Assembly: GCA_002726865.1 (NCBI GenBank)
Contig: PBSW01000018.1
Coordinates: forward strand, 2,891-16,479
Source: Candidatus Bathyarchaeota archaeon
Lineage (GTDB): Archaea; Thermoproteota; Bathyarchaeia; TCS64
Direction: 5' to 3'
DNA: 13,589 bases
The notes under the pieces were generated by a model. The model saw only the letters and a program-made list of their open reading frames with translations. It was not told the DNA's origin and ran no database searches. This document shows positions 1 through 6,800 of the stretch, in pieces; position 1 is the stretch's first letter, and each line of letters starts with the position of its first letter. The position numbers were made by a program, and so were the translations under genes.

Positions 1-467
1 CTTACTTGATAGGGCGTTCCTATGAAACCGTGATGTGAATCGTGGTAGCTAATAATTATCGGCCTTCCGGTATAGGCTCTAGCCAACGATATGGCCAACT
101 CAACAGTTTCAGTTCCACTTGAAGTAAAGTTGACTCTCCCGGTACGTAGTGCTTTAGGAACTTTACTGAGTAGTTTTTCTGTAAACTCGATTAAGATAGG
201 TGAACCAGCTGCCCGGGAAATGTTTTTTTTCAACTGTTTTTCTGCAGCTCCAAGTATCTTGTGGTTAGAATATCCCGCTATATCTGTTGAATTTGCTAGA
301 ACAAGAAATCTATTTCCATCAACATCTTGAAAAGTGCACCCTTCTGCACTCTCTATTGATATATTAGAGTGGCTTCCAAAAACATCATAATACCGTTTAA
401 TCCATGATTGAGTCTTAGGCCCAGGAATTGATATTATTCTCTTTGGAAGCTGCTTTTTTTCAGTCAT
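1..467 (-). CDS. Class III PLP-dependent aminotransferase, N-terminal part (runs off left edge)
   Basis: I translated this frame by hand; it is open from an ATG at 467 to the window edge, about 155 codons. Class III aminotransferases (GSA aminomutase, 4-aminobutyrate and ornithine aminotransferases) move amino groups using pyridoxal phosphate. The sequence shows the family's small-domain start (about residues 31-50, ending NRFLVLANS), the phosphate-binding SSGTET near residue 116 followed by SLARAYTGR, and YHDSHHG at about 141-147, where the family has an aromatic residue and His-Gly stacking on the cofactor. The catalytic Lys lies outside the window. SLARAYTGR resembles GSA aminotransferase-type members, but the substrate cannot be assigned. 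A good Shine-Dalgarno sequence (AGGTGAT, minus strand, 474-480) lies 6 bases before the ATG. Base composition is more AT-rich (about 35-40% GC in sampled lines) than the DHH gene (about 50%), which may indicate a different history. Confidence 0.88.
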   Translation of the reverse strand, partial: MTEKKQLPKRIISIPGPKTQSWIKRYYDVFGSHSNISIESAEGCTFQDVDGNRFLVLANSTDIAGYSNHKILGAAEKQLKKNISRAAGSPILIEFTEKLLSKVPKALRTGRVNFTSSGTETVELAISLARAYTGRPIIISYHDSHHGFIGTPYQV

Positions 468-490
468 TTGAAAATCACCTTATTCAATAT

Positions 491-589
491 CTACCCTCCC
501 GTTAATACAATAATAATTTTTCTGATAAGTGGTTTAACTTGATCGATTCCGAGATTTTTCTTGGGCGTTTCCCTGTACTCTCCTTCCAT
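491..589 (-). CDS. Candidate small protein (32 aa) just upstream of the aminotransferase
   Basis: This is a short open frame on the minus strand, starting MEGEYRETPKKN and ending IIIVLTGG before TAG. It has a basic, polar N-terminal half and a short hydrophobic end, too short for a clear membrane helix. Support for translation is a GGTGA Shine-Dalgarno sequence at 599-603, 9 bases before the ATG. It also fits closely between another small frame (1 base away) and the aminotransferase (23 bases away), which has its own Shine-Dalgarno. I recognise no family. It could be a real small protein, a leader peptide coupling translation to the aminotransferase, or a chance frame. Confidence 0.35.
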   Translation of the reverse strand: MEGEYRETPKKNLGIDQVKPLIRKIIIVLTGG

Positions 590-590
590 T

Positions 591-656
591 TCACGCGTTC
601 ACCAACTTTTTAGAAACAGATACCCGTGTTGCTAGCTCTTCTATAATGTAATCCAT
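591..656 (-). CDS. Candidate leader-sized small protein (21 aa)
   Basis: This is a 21-residue frame, MDYIIEELATRVSVSKKLVNA, ending in TGA. The ATG lies about 28 bases downstream of a minus-strand TATA-like TTTTTATT (around 678-686), the spacing expected for a leaderless archaeal gene. Its last codons contain the GGTGA that would serve as ribosome binding site for the next small frame, so translation could be coupled. The frame stays open and protein-like for 11 codons upstream of the ATG (through IEWQLAKG) but has no start there, so it could also be the tail of a decayed gene. No function can be assigned. Confidence 0.3.
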   Translation of the reverse strand: MDYIIEELATRVSVSKKLVNA

Positions 657-677
657 ACCTTTAGCTAACTGCCATTC

Positions 678-698
678 AATAAAAACAAGTTAAAAAGC
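678..698 (-). promoter_or_regulatory. TATA-like elements driving the minus-strand leftmost genes
   Basis: On the minus strand two T-rich TATA-like blocks, CTTTTTAAC and GTTTTTATTG, lie 25-40 bases upstream of the ATG at 656. They would place the start of transcription at or next to that ATG. The assignment rests on spacing and composition only. Confidence 0.4.
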
Positions 699-714
699 AA
701 TAACTTCATTCCAC

Positions 715-740
715 CGAAGGTTTTAATAGGTCAGCCTTCG
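715..740 (+). promoter_or_regulatory. Alba promoter with inverted repeat around the TATA box
   Basis: TTTTAATA at 721-728 lies about 30 bases before the Alba ATG, giving a leader of only a few bases; no Shine-Dalgarno sequence is visible. The TATA box is bracketed by a 6-base inverted repeat, CGAAGG at 715-720 and CCTTCG at 735-740. A factor binding both arms would block TBP or TFB, so this could be an operator. That role is inference. Confidence 0.5.
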
Positions 741-754
741 CAGGAAACTCTGCA

Positions 755-1030
755 ATGTCCGACAGGAACATCGTCTATATCGGGAATAAGCCTATCATGA
801 ACTACTGTCTCGCGGTCCTAAGTTCTCTTCAGGGTGACGGGAGCACAGTACATTTGAAGGCCAGGGGACGTGCTATAAGCTCCGCAGTTGACGTAGCTGA
901 AGTCACAAAGAACAGATTCTTGAACGACCTCACAGTCGACAACATAGAAATTGGCACAGAAGAACTTGAGAATCAAGAAGGCCAGAAGCGGAACGTAAGC
1001 ACCATAACCATAACCCTAAAGAAAGGCTAG
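755..1030 (+). CDS. albA: DNA/RNA-binding protein Alba
   Basis: Alba is a small dimeric archaeal chromatin protein that coats DNA and also binds RNA. The 91-residue product has the usual length and the full family pattern: VYIGNKPIMNY at residues 7-17, the ARGRAISSAVDVAEV stretch at about 36-50, NRFLND just after, and the closing STITITLKK strand. In Sulfolobus Alba two adjacent lysines (K16 and K17) at the IGKKP loop contact DNA and the first can be acetylated. Here the first is Asn11 and only Lys12 remains, a variant I recall from euryarchaeal homologues too. It is transcribed alone from a short-leader promoter, divergently from the leftmost minus-strand genes. Confidence 0.97.
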   Translation: MSDRNIVYIGNKPIMNYCLAVLSSLQGDGSTVHLKARGRAISSAVDVAEVTKNRFLNDLTVDNIEIGTEELENQEGQKRNVSTITITLKKG

Positions 1031-1219
1031 GGAAAAAACAGTCAACGCACTAGTTTTACCCGATTGCTCCAAAAAATTCAGCGTCAGCAATATCTTTTCA
1101 AGTTATTTCTAGTTATCAAAGCGTGTACATTTGTGACTAATGACTTAATCTTTTATGCAATAAAATATCATTAACTTTACCTGAGTATTTCATCATTCTT
1201 TGAAAGTTGTACAAACTTA

Positions 1220-1226
1220 TTTTTTT
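1220..1226 (+). terminator. T-run possibly ending the Alba transcript
   Basis: A run of seven T lies about 190 bases after the Alba stop. Archaeal termination often needs only a T-run in the non-template strand. No hairpin was seen, and the distance makes this tentative. Confidence 0.25.
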
Positions 1227-1264
1227 ACTCGATCGGATTAGACATGTTCATTATATATTAAACC

Positions 1265-1273
1265 AATAAAAAG
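1265..1273 (-). terminator. T-rich terminator after 6-phospho-3-hexuloisomerase
   Basis: On the minus strand, CCTTTTTATT begins 4 bases after the hexuloisomerase stop codon, a typical archaeal T-rich stop for transcription. Confidence 0.4.
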
Positions 1274-1276
1274 GTG

Positions 1277-1906
1277 CTATTCCGCGTTAGCGTGTCTCTT
1301 TCTGAGGTCGACCTCCGAGACCCCTAGCCTCTGTATCAGCTCGGCTATAATCGAGTCCAGGAAGATCATGCAGCTGAGCTCAAACATCGTCCCCAGGGGG
1401 GCGTTGTTGTGCTCCCCCGTAATCTGACTCCGGTCGTAATCGAATATCTGATCTATCTTTGTCCTCCCCTTTACCTGAACCACTTTATGGGCAATGCTTG
1501 CGAGAGGAGAATCAAGATGGGAAGTGACTGCAATGACCTTTGAGCCAATACTTTCCGCGACCTCAGCCTGAGCCACTACGGTTGTGGTGGTGCCTGATCC
1601 AGACAATGCCACAACCAAGTCTTCTCCTGTTAGAGCTGGTGTTATCGTCTCCCCGCTTACGTAGACATTGAATCCCAGATGCATTAAACGCAAGGCGAAA
1701 GCCCGTCCCACAAATCCGCTTCGCCCGGAGCCAATCAGCAGGATCTTATAGTCTTTATGACTCAGCAACGTGTTGATTATGGTCTCTATCTCGGAGTCAT
1801 CTATGGATTGGATGACACCATCAATTTCTGTGAGGAACCACGACGATACTTTCTTGACGATACTCATATCCAACGATCTCAAAGATACGCTAACCCTATT
1901 TTTCAT
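1277..1906 (-). CDS. hxlB: 6-phospho-3-hexuloisomerase (SIS domain)
   Basis: PHI interconverts 3-hexulose-6-phosphate and fructose-6-phosphate. With hexulose-6-phosphate synthase it forms the ribulose monophosphate pathway, which many archaea run in reverse to make ribulose-5-phosphate. The product is one SIS domain: the sugar-phosphate loop IGSGRSGFVGRAFALRLMH at about 58-76, GETITP after it, ALSGSGTT at about 100-107, and the closing GTMFELSC and IIAELIQRLG stretches. I recall closely similar motifs (GRSGYIGRCFAMRLMHLGF) in the Methanocaldococcus PHI. The ATG at 1906 is preferred because a TATA box (1933-1942, minus) lies about 32 bases upstream; an ATG at 1867 would give 196 residues. The partner synthase is not in the window. 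A 16-base palindrome sits just upstream of the TATA box. Confidence 0.92.
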   Translation of the reverse strand: MKNRVSVSLRSLDMSIVKKVSSWFLTEIDGVIQSIDDSEIETIINTLLSHKDYKILLIGSGRSGFVGRAFALRLMHLGFNVYVSGETITPALTGEDLVVALSGSGTTTTVVAQAEVAESIGSKVIAVTSHLDSPLASIAHKVVQVKGRTKIDQIFDYDRSQITGEHNNAPLGTMFELSCMIFLDSIIAELIQRLGVSEVDLRKRHANAE

Positions 1907-1932
1907 TATCTCAGAGGAGAGAGGAAAACCGA

Positions 1933-1965
1933 ATTTTTTATAGGCCTACTATATACTAGTATATA
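1933..1965 (-). promoter_or_regulatory. Hexuloisomerase promoter: TATA box plus upstream 16-bp palindrome
   Basis: On the minus strand TATAAAAAAT (1933-1942) lies about 27-36 bases before the ATG at 1906, implying a very short leader. Seven bases further upstream is a perfect 16-base palindrome, TATATACTAGTATATA (1950-1965). Its position next to the BRE/TATA region suits a dimeric regulator, but the binding protein is unknown. Confidence 0.55.
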
Positions 1966-2070
1966 CAATAACTTCAAAACAATTATTAACAACGTTGGAG
2001 AGATTTTTTTATTGACCTTCACCTTTCAACTATTGAAGCGAGAAAATTGTCTTAACGGTTATGATGCCCA

Positions 2071-3126
2071 TTACTTAGCAGTCAAGACTTTTTTTGCATG
2101 GCAATAATTGTTCTCCCCTTTGAGAATGATGTCAATAGCGATCTCGGCTATGGCAGAACTGTGCTCTGCTATGATATCCAGGTCCCATAAGATCTCGCTC
2201 ACTATCCCGCTGAGTTCTAAGCGGCTCCCGTTCTGAAGTCGCTTCATCAATGTACTCTCCTTATGCTCTATAGTGTCGTACATGTCCACCGCATCGCTCG
2301 CGGTAGTTAGGTTGCCATCAAAGATACTCGAGAAGGCCCTATCAAACATGTTGAATGTGATGAAACCGATATGGCTCACCCGTTCAATAAGGTCGATTTT
2401 ATTCCATTTACAGATATCCTGGAGTCTTATAACGCTAGAGGCAATATGATTCACTCGGTCGCAGATCATCTCCAGGTACCATGCAATAATGCTATACTGG
2501 ACGATATCCATAGAATCCACGATTCCTATACTCTCAGAGACAGATCTGGACTGCTGCGCCAAGCTAAGGATGCGGACTAGGAGCCAGTAAATGGTATCTG
2601 CCTCATATTCTCTGGTGATTGCGTCCTTTGCAAGTTCTACATCGCCGTTGACGATACTGTCTAGGGTTTCTTTGAACATGATAGATGTGAGTTTATAGAG
2701 TCGATCCACTATGGTTTCCAATGGAAAGTTCTTGGGGTCTATGGAGCACTGTAGCAGGAGGTGGTGCTCGGATTCTTCTATGATTCCGATGCCTAACAAA
2801 CGATGAGTGACTTTCCGAATGCTCTCAATCTGCTTCCGCTTTAGCCTTTGATTTGATTCCACCCTGATGAGACTCCTTCCCAGGACGTAATTACCGACGA
2901 TGACGCGCTCGAGAACCTTGGTGTTATCACACTGGTCTACGTCGACAACGTATTCAACATCATCCGCGATCTTCCGTTTCTGAGCGGTCATCCTTATAGC
3001 GCCATCGCTCTCCTCTGAGATGAAGACGAGATCGCCCTTCTGAATGCCTACTTTCTTAGTCCATTTTATGGGTAGGGAGACCGAGAGAGTTGAGTACCCT
3101 ACTTTCTGAACTTTTCGTGGCTCCAA
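2071..3126 (-). CDS. PhoU-family regulator with N-terminal AbrB-like DNA-binding domain
   Basis: This 351-residue protein joins two domains. Residues about 6-48 (VQKVGYSTLSVSLPIKW, then VGIQKGDLVFIS) match the SpoVT/AbrB swapped-hairpin DNA-binding fold. From about 110 to the end it is all helical, with two PhoU-like three-helix repeats carrying acidic and aromatic positions expected for metal and phosphate sensing (for example REYEADTIYW and DTIEHKEST). The combination is a known archaeal phosphate-uptake regulator architecture. No pst or pit transporter is in the window, so this copy is an orphan here; the nearest transporter is the ECF operon immediately upstream on the same strand. The start is TTG at 3124-3126, read as Met, with a weak GGTAG ribosome site. 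Two copies of CTATATAGT lie in its promoter. Confidence 0.88.
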   Translation of the reverse strand: MEPRKVQKVGYSTLSVSLPIKWTKKVGIQKGDLVFISEESDGAIRMTAQKRKIADDVEYVVDVDQCDNTKVLERVIVGNYVLGRSLIRVESNQRLKRKQIESIRKVTHRLLGIGIIEESEHHLLLQCSIDPKNFPLETIVDRLYKLTSIMFKETLDSIVNGDVELAKDAITREYEADTIYWLLVRILSLAQQSRSVSESIGIVDSMDIVQYSIIAWYLEMICDRVNHIASSVIRLQDICKWNKIDLIERVSHIGFITFNMFDRAFSSIFDGNLTTASDAVDMYDTIEHKESTLMKRLQNGSRLELSGIVSEILWDLDIIAEHSSAIAEIAIDIILKGENNYCHAKKVLTAK

Positions 3127-3144
3127 TCTGACTCTACCTTTATT

Positions 3145-3188
3145 CTATATAGTGATTCTGGGTAAACCTATATAGTAATTATTTATAC
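3145..3188 (-). promoter_or_regulatory. PhoU/AbrB promoter with direct repeats
   Basis: On the plus strand CTATATAGT occurs twice, at 3145-3153 and 3168-3176, 23 bases apart start to start; each contains the palindrome CTATATAG. A TATA-like TATAAATA (minus, 3180-3187) lies 58 bases before the TTG start and would give a leader of about 30 bases. Alternatively the proximal CTATATAG is itself the TATA box, 23 bases from the start. The repeats could be autoregulatory sites. Confidence 0.45.
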
Positions 3189-3216
3189 ATTACGGGTTAG
3201 GTGGATCCTAAGGACG

Positions 3217-4011
3217 CTATATTATGGTACTAGGGGGAAATAACGGTCCAAGTGGTGGAAACACGTATTTAATATATAGTGCCAAGGCAAGTGCCAAGAG
3301 CACTATACCCAGAGCGGCATAGTCCTTTCCAATCATCTTAAGCTCGTAGAGATTCGTTCTTTTTCTGGTTGCCCCAAATGCCCGAGACTCCATGGCCTCG
3401 GCCAGCTCAAGGCTCCGTCTGATGGAGTTGATTATTAGCGGGAGCAATATGGGAATATAATTCTTTATCCTCCCAAACAAGTTTCCTTTGTCGAGCTCAA
3501 GCCCTCTAGACCTCTGGGCGTCAATAATAGATTGGGCCTCGTCTGCGAGAACAGGGACGAACCGGATCGCTGTAATGAACGCGAAGTTGAACTCAAATGG
3601 AATCCGTGCTTTCTCAAGTGCAAGGCTTAGCTTGTCTGGGGAGGTAGTAAGGAAGAAGATGGAGAAAGAGGTAATAAGCACTAGAAAGCGGACAGTGATG
3701 GCGAGACCGTACTCCAGATTCTCAGTGGTGAGGGTCCTGTTGTTGAAATAGTAAAGAGAGACCAGATTAGTCGTCAGGATAATGATTGCCAGGAATAGAC
3801 CTCCTTTCAAGCTCTGGGCCCACTCCCTTTGGATCTTTCCGATGAAGACAATGGGGACCTGGATTAGCAAGATGAACAGGAGGGGCAGAAGCCGGGTGAA
3901 TAGAATAGCGGAGACAAAAATCACCATAGTTAGGAGGAACTTCACTCGGGGGTCAATCTCGTGGATGGGAGAATTTACTCTACTGAAACGGAGTCTCTCC
4001 AGCAGGCTCAA
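3217..4011 (-). CDS. ecfT: ECF transporter transmembrane coupling protein EcfT
   Basis: EcfT is the membrane subunit that couples ATP hydrolysis by EcfA to an exchangeable substrate-binding S protein, importing vitamins or metal ions. The 264-residue product has several hydrophobic segments (about residues 27-58, 70-88, 105-122 and 232-247). In the cytoplasmic part it has the two short coupling signatures of the family, AQRSRGLE (about 162-169) and AMESRAFG (about 206-213), whose Ala-x-Arg cores dock into the ATPase grooves. The N-terminus (SPIHEIDPRVKF) is typical of EcfT/CbiQ. Its start overlaps the end of the EcfA gene by 4 bases, so the two are co-translated. It could be CbiQ of a cobalt system, but no CbiM or CbiN is present. 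Confidence 0.93.
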   Translation of the reverse strand: MSLLERLRFSRVNSPIHEIDPRVKFLLTMVIFVSAILFTRLLPLLFILLIQVPIVFIGKIQREWAQSLKGGLFLAIIILTTNLVSLYYFNNRTLTTENLEYGLAITVRFLVLITSFSIFFLTTSPDKLSLALEKARIPFEFNFAFITAIRFVPVLADEAQSIIDAQRSRGLELDKGNLFGRIKNYIPILLPLIINSIRRSLELAEAMESRAFGATRKRTNLYELKMIGKDYAALGIVLLALALALYIKYVFPPLGPLFPPSTII

Positions 4012-5744
4012 TTCGACCCCTCCGTGAGATGAATTAATAGCTTGGCGGCCTCATCAACGTCAACTACATCACGTGGGAGGCCGTATTCAGATAGCTTGGA
4101 AAAGACTTTAGTGATCATAGGGGGAGCTACAGATGCTTTGCTCATGGCCGTAACGTTGGTCATAATTTCTTTGGTGGTACCGTCTCCGATTATCCCTCCC
4201 TCTGCCATGAGGATAATGCGGGGCTCTATATCAGCTACGAACTCAACATCGTGAGTCACTATAATAATCGTCTTCCCCTGGATCCTAAGTTGCTCAAGAA
4301 AATGTCTGAGCCTCTCCTTCTGTCGGTAGTCCTGACCTATCGTAGGCTCATCGAGGACCACAACATCGGGATCCCATGCAAGTACAGAGGCCAATGCGAC
4401 CCTCTTCCTCTCCCCCCCACTTAGGAGAAAGGGGCTGGATTTACAATATTTTTTGATGTTAAGGAGATTAAGGGCCCATTCCACCCTCGTTTCAACCTCA
4501 TTCTTCTTGAATCCGAAGTTATTTAGGGCGAAGCTAATCTCCGTCTCAACAGTCTCGGAGAAAAGCTGGTCGTCAGGATTCTGGAAGACTAGGCCGATCT
4601 TTCTGGCCAGCGCCGCGACGCTGAGATTTGCAATATCGGCGCCATTAAAGGCAATTCTCCCATCATGGGGCCTCAAAAGGCCGTTGAGATGTTTAACCAG
4701 GGTGGTCTTCCCAGCGCCGTTCTCCCCCATGATCGCTACAAACTCTCCTTTATGGATTGTTAGGGAGATACCCCTAAGCGCTTTGACCCCGCTGGGATAA
4801 GCAAACGAGAGCCTCTCAATTTTAATTAGTGGGCTCGAGTGGTGCTTCGTTATAAATTCCTCAAAGCCAGGGGATATGACATTCTTAGATTTGGCCCTCG
4901 CTTTCCCCATTAAGGGATTGATCTGCTGGATGAAGGCTTCTAGGGACAGCGGTGTCTCAGGGATCGATATTCCCCGGCTCCTGAGTTTTTTGGTGAGCTC
5001 TACGAGTTTTGGAATCCCAACTCCCGCCAGCCTCGTATCTTCACTAAGGAAGATATCTTCCGGGGATCCTATGTTTACTATCCCCCCGTTCCCGAAGACC
5101 ACAACTTTATTGGCATATTTTGCTGCAATATCAACCCTATGTTCGATTAAAATGATCGTTATTCTGTGATCTATGTTCAGGGTTTCTAGGACCTCAAAGA
5201 GTTTCTCAGCGCCAATGGGATCGAGAAATGATGTAGGCTCGTCTAGAACTAGTATCTTAGGCCTCATAGCAAGGATAGAAGCAATAGCAAGTCGCTGCTT
5301 CTGTCCCCCGGAAAGCTCGTGGGTGCCTCTGTTCCTAAGGTGGTCGATACCCGTAGCTTTAAGGGCCCAGCTGATATCCCTCATCATCTGTTCTTTGGGA
5401 ATGCCCAGGTTCTCTAGGCCGAAGGCAACATCCTTCTCAACGGTGAGTGCAAAGATCTGATTGTCTGGATTTTGGAAAATTAGCCCTACATTAGGGGCTA
5501 GCTTAGATGTGGCATGATCCAGCACGTTAAGGCCATTCACAGTGACTGATCCATTGAGGTCGCCGCTGTAGAAGTGAGGAATGAGCCCATTAAGGCACCT
5601 GCTAAACGTGGTCTTCCCGCATCCGCTGGGCCCCGTCAGGAGTATGAACTCCCCCTCGTTAATAGAGAGGTTTACCCCCTTTAATGCAGAGGACTTGTTG
5701 TTAGGATATGTATACCGGAGATCTTTTACCTCAATAATACCCAA
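4008..5744 (-). CDS. ecfA: ECF transporter ATPase, two EcfA domains fused
   Basis: This 578-residue protein carries two full ABC ATPase units in one chain and would supply both nucleotide-binding halves of an ECF importer. Unit 1 has Walker A GPSGCGKTT (38-46), signature LSGGQKQR (about 143-150) and Walker B ILVLDEPTSFLD (about 163-174), followed by an HR switch. Unit 2 has Walker A GENGAGKTT (about 340-348), signature LSGGERKR (about 440-447) and Walker B VVVLDEPTIGQD (about 460-471). All catalytic motifs look intact. The linker (about residues 240-305) is charged. The start is TTG at 5742-5744; no later start preserves the first strand. It is followed by EcfT with a 4-base overlap. No S component or riboswitch was seen nearby, so the substrate is unknown. 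Confidence 0.95.
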   Translation of the reverse strand: MGIIEVKDLRYTYPNNKSSALKGVNLSINEGEFILLTGPSGCGKTTFSRCLNGLIPHFYSGDLNGSVTVNGLNVLDHATSKLAPNVGLIFQNPDNQIFALTVEKDVAFGLENLGIPKEQMMRDISWALKATGIDHLRNRGTHELSGGQKQRLAIASILAMRPKILVLDEPTSFLDPIGAEKLFEVLETLNIDHRITIILIEHRVDIAAKYANKVVVFGNGGIVNIGSPEDIFLSEDTRLAGVGIPKLVELTKKLRSRGISIPETPLSLEAFIQQINPLMGKARAKSKNVISPGFEEFITKHHSSPLIKIERLSFAYPSGVKALRGISLTIHKGEFVAIMGENGAGKTTLVKHLNGLLRPHDGRIAFNGADIANLSVAALARKIGLVFQNPDDQLFSETVETEISFALNNFGFKKNEVETRVEWALNLLNIKKYCKSSPFLLSGGERKRVALASVLAWDPDVVVLDEPTIGQDYRQKERLRHFLEQLRIQGKTIIIVTHDVEFVADIEPRIILMAEGGIIGDGTTKEIMTNVTAMSKASVAPPMITKVFSKLSEYGLPRDVVDVDEAAKLLIHLTEGSN

Positions 5745-5800
5745 TGGCTTGACCCTTTCCAGAATCTATTTCCGTCTAAAATGGTAGCGCTGACTATTAT

Positions 5801-5809
5801 ATTTATAAC
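5801..5809 (-). promoter_or_regulatory. TATA box of the ECF operon
   Basis: TTATAAATA on the minus strand lies about 61 bases before the TTG start of EcfA, giving a leader of roughly 35 bases. No strong Shine-Dalgarno is visible. Confidence 0.45.
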
Positions 5810-5965
5810 AATAGTGTCTTTAGGCTCCTCTGACTAGAGTCTTTTAACAATATAAATGCAGGTTTTCCGTGACTCTTTTTCTTCTTGGCCTAGATCATAC
5901 GCCTTAGTGAAAATGAATCTCCTTCAAAAACATGGGTTGTGCCGTGAATCCGGTCACGTAGCAAC

Positions 5966-5972
5966 AATATAA
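5966..5972 (+). promoter_or_regulatory. TATA-like element before the broken amidohydrolase
   Basis: AATATAA lies about 27 bases before the ATG at 5996, the spacing of a leaderless transcript. A second similar stretch (AACAATATAAATG) lies at about 5846-5858. If either is used, the broken gene may still be transcribed. Confidence 0.4.
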
Positions 5973-5995
5973 CCAACGAAACGGGGATTTAGTAC

Positions 5996-6745
5996 ATGCT
6001 CTTTATTGACGCTTATTGTTACATATCAAAGGGCAGGGATCCCGTAAAAATTGCTGGTCTAAAGCATGGATGCAGCAAACGTTTATGTGGCGGTGGTATT
6101 TGTATCCGGGGCAGCCAAGAACCCGACGATTGCAACAAGTTTGTGGCTGAAGCTAACAAATCATTCCCAGGGAGATTCATTCCATTTGTTTTGTTTAATC
6201 CACGATACTAAGAGGTCGGTCTCGAGGAGATCGAAAGATACCTAAAGGATTACGGCTGGAGGAGCATCAAGATGAGCCATCAGCACGCAGCGGCACATTT
6301 TATGTATCCCCTGATGGAGTTCTCTGAGAGGTATGGGATTGTTGTGGTTGTCTACTATGGCCACAATATCCCGAACAACCCATATATCGTAGACATCGCA
6401 AACAGCTTCCCCGAGGTAAAACTGGGTATCCTTCACATGGGCGGAGGTACATGTTTCGACTTGGAGCTTTTTAGCACCAAGATGGCTGTGAAAAACAATA
6501 ACATTTACTTAGAGATGTGTTATTCAAACCCCGTCGCCATTAAGCAGGCGGTTAAGGCTATAGGTTCTGAGAAGGTGATATATGGCTCAGAGTCCTCCAA
6601 TGGTGGCCATAGAAGCAGGTTCGAGAAGGCAGGTAATTACATAGAGCTTATGTTGGACAGTATCCGCTTCGCGGGCATTACAAAAGTGCAGAAGGATGAG
6701 GTCGTGGGTGATTCGGTGGAGAATCTTTTAGGGATAGATGCCTAA
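5996..6745 (+). pseudogene. Amidohydrolase-family (TIM-barrel) gene with in-frame stop and lost metal ligands
   Basis: Read through one TAA at 6209-6211, a single frame runs from ATG 5996 to TAA 6743-6745 (249 coding positions). It matches the amidohydrolase-2 family, metal-dependent hydrolases and decarboxylases: RFIPFVLFNPR after strand 2, LEEIERYLKDYGWRSIKM, ILHMGGG, and the late VIYGSESSNGG. Several usual metal or catalytic residues are changed: the N-terminal D-x-H-x-H is DAYCY, the His expected in the V-H-x-G strand is Tyr (VVYYGH), and the Asp expected in GSD is Glu. The His of HMGGG remains. Residues after the stop could be made separately from the ATG at 6272 (157 residues), but that piece lacks the first strands. 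A sequencing error could explain the stop but not the missing ligands. Most likely a decaying gene; a catalytically dead relative is possible. Confidence 0.75.
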
Positions 6746-6749
6746 GACT

Positions 6750-6800
6750 AAAAAAAACCCAACCATATTATTAGGCCTTTTCGCGGGCGGGTTTCTTTTA
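6750..6800. terminator. Bidirectional terminator between converging genes
   Basis: AAACCCAACC (6755-6764) can pair with GGGCGGGTTT (6785-6794), apart from two central mismatches. An A8 tract at 6750-6757 gives the minus-strand transcript a T8 run, and TTTCTTTT follows on the plus strand. It sits between the amidohydrolase stop and the DHH stop, so it can end both transcripts. Confidence 0.5.

Noticed and set aside
1250..1262. Strong TATA-like ATTATATATTAAA between Alba and hexuloisomerase
   Set aside because: On either strand no start codon or gene follows at a suitable distance. It lies downstream of both flanking genes, so it is probably just AT-rich spacer.
1757..2107. 116-codon plus-strand frame across the hexuloisomerase start and PhoU end
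   Set aside because: It crosses the promoter of the minus-strand gene and shows no family pattern; it is a shadow of the real genes.
4453..5460. Several plus-strand frames of about 95-115 codons opposite EcfA
   Set aside because: All lie antisense to the double ABC ATPase with intact motifs; their translations are Ser/Pro-rich, as expected for shadows.
5810..5965. Search for a riboswitch upstream of the ECF operon or the amidohydrolase
   Set aside because: No conserved cobalamin, TPP or other aptamer core could be recognised by eye, and the leader predicted for EcfA is only about 35 bases.
6272..6745. The downstream half of the amidohydrolase as an independent gene
   Set aside because: It lacks the first strands of the barrel, has no ribosome site or promoter of its own, and is in frame with the upstream half across one stop.
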